From the NCBI GenBank assembly GCA_024196135.1, contig JAMQCK010000818.1:1-15335 (forward strand): a stretch of 15,335 nucleotides of DNA, read 5' to 3'. Of the stretch, positions 9,738-15,335 are shown piece after piece. The position numbers were made by a program, and so were the translations under genes. Positions within the stretch are counted from its first letter, which is position 1, and each line of letters starts with the position of its first letter. The notes below the pieces were generated by a model, which saw only the letters and a program-made list of their open reading frames with translations, was not told the DNA's origin and searched no databases. The DNA is from Pleurotus ostreatus/Saccharomyces cerevisiae fusant. Lineage: Eukaryota > Opisthokonta.

Positions 9738-9936
9738 ATGGCAACACGTGCTCCGGATCAAAACTCCAATCAGGCAAGTTTTCTCTCAGCGACCCTCTCA
9801 CGCACCTTTTCTCTCACCATTTCAGGCCTTGAGCACTGGTATGCTCGAACATGATTCCGAGCGCGTCAAGAAGGCTCTCCTCAGCAACGAAGCTATCGGC
9901 ATCGACGCCAGCATGATCCTGGGTATGATGCTCTGA
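9738..9936 (+). CDS. Candidate 48-residue protein, GC-AG intron, function unknown
   Basis: Two exons, 9738-9773 and 9826-9936, encode 48 residues ending in TGA. The start has an optimal context (A at -3, G at +4). The 52-nt intron has donor CAG|GCAAGT, the strongest form of the rare GC-AG class, and a pyrimidine-rich end before TTTCAG. The joined protein begins MATRAPDQNSNQ, has a charged middle (EHDSERVKKALLSNEA) and ends in a Met-rich, hydrophobic GIDASMILGMML. There is no signal peptide and no recognised domain. It lies between CPA1 and the isomerase on the same strand, 196 bp and 130 bp away. I do not recognise it. The balanced composition, clean splice and start context favour a real micro-protein over a chance frame. 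Confidence 0.5.
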
Positions 9937-10066
9937 CCACGGCTTACGGTCAACATGACGTCAAGTCCCCTCCATCCGCTAGCCCTGCTTATAAGCGCCT
10001 AAGCCATAGGTCAACGTCGCCTGCATCCACCAACTCTGTCTGCACCATCCTCTGCCTCTCGAAATC
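9937..10066 (+). promoter_or_regulatory. Promoter and leader of the mannose-6-phosphate isomerase gene
   Basis: A 130-bp interval contains a perfect TGACGTCA at 9956-9963 and a TATA-like CTTATAAG at 9988-9995, about 70 bp before the ATG. A pyrimidine-rich leader follows to 10066. Spacing and order (activator site, TATA, leader) fit a compact core promoter. Confidence 0.5.
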
Positions 10067-11533
10067 ATGTCTGCGATCCACCCGAACCAAGATCACCGCC
10101 CTATGGTCCGCCTGGCATGCCAGGTGCAGCCGTATTCGTACGGCAAGAAGGGCTCGAAGAGTCTAGCCGCGAGATACGCACTCGCGACGCCGGAGAATGA
10201 CTTCAAACTCGACGAGGACCAGGAGTACGGAGAGGTATTTGCATCTACCCTCCAAGATTGGATAGTCGTGCTGAACATCCTATCCAGATCTGGATGGGCG
10301 ACCACCCCAACGGTCCCTCGAAATCCGCCGCGACAGGAGTCGAGCTCGCGACCCTAATCCAGCAACACCCGGACGAATTCCTCGGCGCAAAGGTCGCGCA
10401 AAAGTACCCCAATCCCACGAACGGCAAGCCGCAGCTCCCCTTCCTCTTCAAAGTACTCTCCTTCGACAAAGCGCTGCCCTTGCAAGCACACCCGGATAAA
10501 AAGCTCGCGGCGCAGCTATACAATGACGAGGACAAGAAGCAGGGCGGCAATCACGAGAAGTTCGTCGACACGAATCACAAGCCGGAGGTGGCAGTCGCGC
10601 TGTCGGAGACTTTTGAGGCGTTCGTGGGGTTTAGGCCGGCGGAGGAGATTGTGCAGTTTTTGCGTGATGTGCCGGAGCTGCGCGAGCCGGTTGCGTCGGA
10701 CGTGTCGTCGTCACCGGAGCTCGATAGGGAGTTAAAGGAGACCTTCGGCCGCATCTTCGACGCTGACCCTGCGACCGTCCAACGGCTCACAAAGTCATTG
10801 GTTGAGCGCGTGGAGAAGGAGGGCGACGCTGCTCTCGGCGAGATTGGGAAGAAGAAGGGCCTCGCGCGCGTCGTGAAGAAGGTGCTCGCGCAGTATCCGA
10901 ATCCGTCGACGGTCGACCAGAAGAGCATGTTCGCCGCCATCTTCTTCATGAACTTCGTCGTCGCCAAACGCGGCGAGGGTATAGCCGTCCCCGCAGACTG
11001 CATACACGCGTACTTGGAAGGCGATTGCATCGAGGTATGTCGATTCGATGTTGGCTATCCTTCCGCGCTTACGCTCGCCACAGTGCATGGCGACGTCCGA
11101 CAATATGATCTCGTGCGGCTGGCAAGGCGCGATGGGCCCGCCAGACGATGCCAGCCTCTTCGTCAAGATGCTGCTGCACAATCCAGGCCCATCCCGACAC
11201 CTCGCACTGCCTACGACGACCGTCTCCGCGCCGAGGGCTCAGTCAGGCAAGTATACGACGGAATACGGCATCAACAAGTTCATGGAGGAGTTCTCGATCT
11301 TGCGCGTTGACTTGCCTGGCGGTGCAAGGGAGACCCTCCGACTCGCTGGTCCGGCGATCTACATCGTGACGTGTGCGGACCAGGGCGTCGAGTTCAGCAT
11401 AGGTGCAGACGAGCAGCGTGCGACATTGAAGGAGGGCGAGGTCGTCTTTGTGAAGCCGGACAACGACTTGACGATTGCGGGCGTGCGCGGCGGTGGCAAT
11501 GTTGAAGTGTTCGGTGCATATTGCGAGGTGTAA
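10067..11533 (+). CDS. Mannose-6-phosphate isomerase, type I (PMI), with divergent active-site signature
   Basis: Three exons: 10067-10234, 10288-11034, 11084-11533, encoding 454 residues ending in TAA. PMI interconverts fructose-6-P and mannose-6-P in the cytosol, feeding GDP-mannose for glycans and GPI anchors. Zinc ligands of the family are visible: Gln122 and His124 in LPLQAHPDK, Glu156 in HKPEVAVAL, and His296 in IHAYLEGDCIE. Further family motifs are YGEIWMGDHPNGPS, LPFLFKVLS and ECMATSDN across the second splice. After SDNMI the type I signature continues RAGxTPK in classical enzymes, but here reads SCGWQGA, so the Arg expected at 315 is Ser. The reading frame is intact through this stretch and to the end, so this is not a frameshift. 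The family is secure. Catalytic competence or substrate preference may differ, and it could be one member of a divergent fungal PMI branch. Confidence 0.88.
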
Positions 11534-11733
11534 AAGTGCAATGGAACTCGTGCGCTATGTCCCCGTGTATGACCAAGTTTGAGCGAAGAAACAACTGTAC
11601 ATGTGGACGGAGCGATACTTGGATTTGATGGACGTGTGCGAAGCTCAAGTTCGACCATTACAAACACTGGCGAATAGACCAAGCCGTGACCTCAGCCAAC
11701 GTAGCGAATGCCGTTCGACCACGAGCATCCTAT
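11534..11733. other. Convergent intergenic region, isomerase and membrane-protein genes
   Basis: 200 bp lie between two facing stop codons (11533 and 11734). I see no gene, hairpin or repeat. Both 3' UTRs must lie or overlap here. Confidence 0.5.
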
Positions 11734-13155
11734 TTACGTCGTAGACGCGATTGCGCGCGCTCCCTCGATCCCAATCTCACCTGATGAGGTACGTACACTG
11801 CGCGTGCTTGGAGATCCTCCGCGGCTGCCCGTAGCAAGCTGCTCCAGGGAGACTCCGTCCACTGTATCCTCGTCCCTTGACCCCAGATCGTGCGTCGCCG
11901 CTGGGCGATCCGCAAATTCCATAGCCTGCGATACTTGCGCGCTGAGCAGGCTTTGGGTCGTTTGGCCCTGCAGGGAGACGAACAGGACGCAGGTAGGATA
12001 AATCCCCTGGACGCGCGCCGTCATTTGGAGGGTATCGTACGCAGACAAACGACATACAGCAACGTTATGAATGGCGTTCCCCAGGGGGACGCTGATGGAA
12101 AAGCTATTCGTTCTTGCTGTGGCGAATGTGATGCAGTCGCAGACCTGCGGGCAGTCAGATTCATGAACGCGGCCAAAAATTGAAGGCGCACCCAAAAGAG
12201 GCAGTAAACAAGCCCTGATTCCAAAAGGACCATGAGCACTTTTTCCGCCTGAGACCGCTGCTTGAAGATTCCAAGAGAGCCTTTGATCTCTCGACGGTAA
12301 TACCTGGTTTGCCACGTTCAATATTTCTGAGGAAGAGTAGCGAATGCTTCGCTTACCAAACCTTGACGCCAATCAACGAAGTTGCCACGATGTTGGTGAA
12401 CAGGAGTGGAATAAGCATGGTGAGGTACTGGGATACGCTTTCGAAACTGTGGGCGGATGGCGAGTTCGGCCAGAAGGCCCAGACGCACTCAGTGATACTC
12501 CCACCTATGTGTGGAAGGCTCAGCGAAGAAATGTAGATATATTTTTCGCCCAAACTCACCAATGCTTCCGCACATGCAAGTCAATAGTAGGGCCTTCGCG
12601 AGGCGATGATCCTGCCAAAGGCACCAAGCCCGCCAGACGAGGACCACATCACACATCACGTACTGAAAGGAGTTCAGAAATGTCTGCAATGTGCTGTGAA
12701 CAAGGGTACGCACGTTCGAGCGGCGGGCGACCGCTATAAGTACTTCCAAACGATCCAAGAGCCCATTGACGTCGTGCTCCGAAGCACCAAGAGCGGACGG
12801 AAGTTCGACCAAGTAGAATGCCGCGTTGGCAAAGACAGCGATGGTGGAAGAGAAGAAGAGCCCCAGAATCGCCACTAGCGTGAAGCGTCGTTGGCCCTGC
12901 CGATGTCTGAGAGCCGTTCAATATTCTGGCGTACGCGAATATGTTTGACCTACGCAAGGATAGACGCGGCCGCAATGAATAGCGCCAGTTGTGCTCCTGT
13001 CGGATCGTCTCAGTAGAAAATTAGGAAGGGAGGTTCAAAGACGACCACGTACCGTATAGTACAAAGTCGACGCCGATATCCGTCATGATGACTTTCCACA
13101 CATATATATCATATGCCGCCAAGGGCCCATAATCTGAGTCCGCAATAGCCCTCAT
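11734..13155 (-). CDS. Seven-helix integral membrane protein of a basidiomycete orphan family
   Basis: Eight exons on the minus strand: 13155-13053, 12996-12954, 12906-12732, 12683-12560, 12504-12357, 12303-12192, 12144-12058, 12006-11734, encoding 354 residues. Hydrophobic spans lie near 29-48, 57-83, 108-130, 133-152, 175-198, 219-243 and 252-275. YDIYVWKVIMTDIG at the N-terminus, DVVLVWRAWCLW (119-130), WYYRREIK (198-205) and LLESGLVYCLFW (224-235) recur in multi-pass proteins expanded in mushroom-forming fungi. No function is known to me for these. A Ser/Thr/Gly-rich tail of about 75 residues should face one side of the membrane. Introns at 12731-12684 (48 nt) and 12057-12007 (51 nt) are in-frame and stop-free. 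I splice them because this restores the LEVLIATFLNSFQYVMCD and GIYPT patterns. Those two joins are the least certain. Confidence 0.72.
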
Positions 13156-13631
13156 CTGGTCTTATGGAAGGAAGACCGGGAGGAGGGTGGAATGTCTACA
13201 AGCGCGATCTTGCGAGCCCGGAGGGTTATATGTGACCATGAGCGCCAGAATTCAAGCTCGGAGCAGCTGGACTGCCGCTGTATTCATAGTTCTGATGACG
13301 CTCCGGCCTTGCAATAGCGTGTCCGTATCTTCTCGCGGACAGGTCAATCAAGATGCTGTCCGCCGCATATGTGATATCAGCGTGAAACTGGGGCGTGGCG
13401 TACATGGTGGATGCTCTAAGATAGAGGCTTCATATCTCGAATTGGCGATCGCAGTGCGAGTGCTCCATTGTGCCCCTCGAGAGCAGTGGCACGCTACAGT
13501 TGATCGTTATAGCCAGGTACAGGTCAATTGCGCGAGCCCCACTAACGATGAAGGAAGGGAAGGAAAAGGACAACCACGTGCGCGGCTCGCGCGTTAATCG
13601 TGACGACGCGTGACAGAATTTTGAACCGTAT

Positions 13632-13966
13632 CTGACTTTGAGCACTGTGAGTGGTGGTAGCGAGTTGACGATCGCGGGCGTACGCGGCGGTGGTCATGTG
13701 GAGGTCTTCGGTGCATACTGCGAAATATAAAATTTACTCAACAGCGTACAATGTATTTCTATAGATAATGCACTAAACCTGTGAAGAAGAGAGGGGGAAG
13801 GAAGAAGATCTAGAGGGCCACGCGAGCCGGTAATCGGAAAGTGCCGACGGAACCAAACCTGAGTAAACTCAACTTTGATCCTGACTTTGACCACTGTCAG
13901 CGGTGTTGGCGGCGAACATGGGAGCACAGTCGCTGGCTTCGAAGCCGAGTGACTGTGCATACGACA
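13632..13966 (+). repeat. Diverged direct repeat, two copies about 250 bp apart
   Basis: Copy 1 starts at about 13632 (CTGACTTTGAGCACTGTGAG) and copy 2 at about 13882 (CTGACTTTGACCACTGTCAG), with 18 of 20 matching bases. Weaker similarity follows: a GGCGG..CATG.GAG segment, CTTCG, and GTGCATAC in both. Copy 1 contains the isomerase relic. Copy 2 looks like a further decayed or internally deleted version of the same unit. The limits are approximate. Confidence 0.45.
13664..13732 (+). pseudogene. Relic of the 3' end of a mannose-6-phosphate isomerase gene
   Basis: The frame at 13664-13732 reads ELTIAGVRGGGHVEVFGAYC then EI and a TAA stop. The intact isomerase ends DLTIAGVRGGGNVEVFGAYC then EV and a TAA stop (11465-11533). 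By hand count 57 of 69 bases and 19 of 22 residues match, and most differences fall at third codon positions. That pattern implies the copy diverged while still coding, as a true paralogue, before losing the rest. Upstream similarity stops at about 13664, and I found no other isomerase segment in the window. It could instead be the last exon of an unrecognised gene, but no frame carrying isomerase motifs leads into it. Confidence 0.7.
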
Positions 13967-14286
13967 TACTGACCTCACAGGAGCTTTTTGCGCTGTGAAG
14001 GAGTGCACGCACCGTCGAAGTCGCCGAGTGACAGCGGCTTCCCATGTTCCCTTAAGATAGTATGGCGAGAGCTTTCTGCTGTATAACGAAAGTACTCAGG
14101 TGCTCAAGCAGGCAGGCTCATGCGCCCTTCTCTCGCCCGGAAGTGGAGAGATTCCAGAATCTCTTCGCAGAATAAGAGGAGCGGAGTGCGAGACACGCCC
14201 TTGCCGTCCTTGCCTCCTTGTCCCCGCATTGAACACGACATCTCAAAATCCTTCGTGATATATCTATCTTTGCTTCTGTTACTGCA

Positions 14287-15335
14287 ATGTCGAACATGCA
14301 AGCCTCCACCCTCTTCGACTTGACGGAACGCGTCGCACTCGTCTCGGGTGGCGGCACAGGCATCGGCCTCATGATAGCGCAAGGCCTTGCTGCCAACGGC
14401 GCGAAGGTGTACATCACCGGTCGCCGTGAGCATGTCTTGACGAAGAGTGCTCAAAACTTCGAAGGCAAGGGCCAGCTCGTCCCGTGCGTGTACCCCCCTC
14501 CCCATTCCTTTTCCCTCGATACGCGCTTTTGTGCGATCCCTTCCTTACAGATCCTATGCTGACTTTTTATAGGCTGACCATGGACGTAACCGACAAGGCC
14601 AGCATCCTCTCCGCCAAAGAGACGGTCTCCTCCAACGACGGCTTCCTCGACATCCTCGTCAACAACGCTGGTCAGGATGACCCGGGCTCAGTCTGGATGA
14701 GCGACGAATCGGACGTCAAGAACAAGGAACCGGAAGCTTTCGGATTAGGCCTCTTCGACGAAAAGCAGGAGGATTGGTCGAATATATTCAGCATCAACGG
14801 GTACTCCTGCTTCTTTGTGACGAGCGCGTTCTTGGGGTTGCTGGCGAGGGGCTCTGAAAGACACGGCGCGTACTCAGCGAACGTGATCAACGTGACCAGC
14901 GTTTGTGCCTCGATTAAGGTGGCCATGAACCATGTAAGTACGTCTCCCCTTACCAGCGTATCCTCCGTTGTTCATCCCTGTCTCGTCTAGTTCGGATACA
15001 ACTCCGCTAAAGCTGCCGCCACCCATATCACCAAGATGTTCGCCACGGAATTGGCGCGTCGCAAAATTCCTGTACGCGTGAATACACTCGCGCCTGGGCT
15101 CTTCGAGTCGGAGATGACTGCGGAAAAGCTGGCGGAGAACGGGATAGAAGGTGTTACACTCGGAGTGCAGCCGTTGCCTCACGCGCGGGTCGGGAGGTGA
15201 GCGCTTCTCTGCCTCTTGGCTATTGGTATGTGCTGAAGCCGGAATCCGCAGAGCGAATGAGATGGCTGGTACCGCGCTTTGGATGGCCTCCCCGGCTGGA
15301 GGATATCTCAATGGGCAGGAGATCATGATAGACGG
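14287..15335 (+). CDS. Short-chain dehydrogenase/reductase (classical SDR), partial at right edge
   Basis: Four visible exons: 14287-14483, 14573-14933, 14991-15196, 15252->15335, encoding 282 residues before the window ends in open frame. It is a Rossmann-fold NAD(P)H-dependent oxidoreductase. The dinucleotide-binding motif is SGGGTGIG (20-27). MDVTD at 69-73 marks the cofactor-contact strand and NNAG lies at 96-99. The likely catalytic Ser175 is in NVTS, and Tyr189 and Lys193 sit in the YNSAK motif that follows the third exon's start. RVNTLAPGLFESEM and YLNGQEIMIDG are typical of the C-terminal half. The first intron is 89 nt, longer than its neighbours, because the acceptor at 14549-14550 would bring in a stop. 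There is an insertion of about 25 residues after NNAG, rich in Asp and Glu. Substrate unknown; the fold resembles 3-oxoacyl-ACP-reductase-like SDRs. Only a few residues are probably missing. Confidence 0.88.

Larger units (their letters stand above)
13156..14286. other. Gene-poor stretch between the membrane-protein and reductase genes
   Basis: 1.1 kb holding the promoter of the membrane-protein gene on the left, an isomerase gene relic at 13664-13732, a diverged direct repeat, and the promoter of the reductase on the right. Open frames in it show no domain. One 59-residue minus-strand frame (13405-13226) is balanced in composition but unsupported. No TATA box was obvious for the reductase. 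Confidence 0.5.

Noticed and set aside
13226..13405. Minus-strand 59-residue frame starting MYATPQFHAD
   Set aside because: Composition looks protein-like, but there is no recognised domain and no splice linking it to the membrane-protein gene, and it sits where that gene's promoter should be. Kept only as a note.
5180..15335. O-methyltransferase plus SDR as a secondary-metabolite cluster
   Set aside because: They are about 7 kb apart, with CPA1, the isomerase and a membrane-protein gene between them, and no core synthase or regulator is present.
1..15335. CRISPR array, bacterial operon, insertion sequence or viral insertion
   Set aside because: No regular repeats, transposase, integrase, reverse transcriptase or terminal repeats seen; gene structure is fungal throughout.

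Overview
The window looks like chromosomal DNA from a filamentous basidiomycete, most likely an Agaricomycete of the Polyporales type (inference). The reasons are GC-rich coding sequence, genes packed 100-1000 bp apart, and many short introns. Those I could place are 46-59 nt, with one of 89 nt; most have GT(A/G/C)NGT-like donors, CTAA/CTGA-type branch points and CAG/TAG acceptors. No bacterial or phage signals were seen. All gene models were joined by hand from frame, splice signals and family motifs, without transcript data.

Layout. (1) complement(<41..809): FIT2/Scs3-type ER lipid protein, running off the left edge. (2) 937..3061: Cdc1/Ted1/PGAP5-type metallophosphoesterase of GPI-anchor remodelling, divergent from (1) across a 127-bp shared promoter that holds a perfect TGACGTCA palindrome. 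(3) 3483..5059: BSD-domain protein. (4) complement(5180..7076): nine-exon O-methyltransferase. (5) 7077..8122: about 1 kb of intergenic DNA and leader, with a TATA-like site for (4), a cluster of Gcn4-like half sites, and a candidate spliced upstream ORF resembling the fungal arginine attenuator peptide. (6) 8123..9541: arginine-specific carbamoyl-phosphate synthase small subunit, apparently mitochondrial. (7) 9738..9936: candidate 48-residue gene with a GC-AG intron. (8) 10067..11533: mannose-6-phosphate isomerase lacking the usual RAGxTPK end of its signature. (9) complement(11734..13155): seven-helix basidiomycete membrane protein of unknown role. (10) 13156..14286: gene-poor stretch with a relic of the last 22 codons of a mannose-6-phosphate isomerase gene and a diverged direct repeat. 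(11) 14287..>15335: short-chain dehydrogenase/reductase, running off the right edge.

The content is mostly housekeeping. It covers ER lipid and GPI-anchor biology (1, 2), arginine synthesis (6) and supply of mannose-6-phosphate/GDP-mannose (8), which also feeds GPI anchors and glycans. Three genes are accessory or orphan (4, 9, 11). The O-methyltransferase and the reductase lie about 7 kb apart with housekeeping genes between them, so I do not call a biosynthetic cluster.

Most deserving of follow-up are the intron-split attenuator-like uORF, the tiny GC-AG-intron gene, the altered isomerase active-site signature, and the isomerase relic 2 kb downstream of the intact gene.
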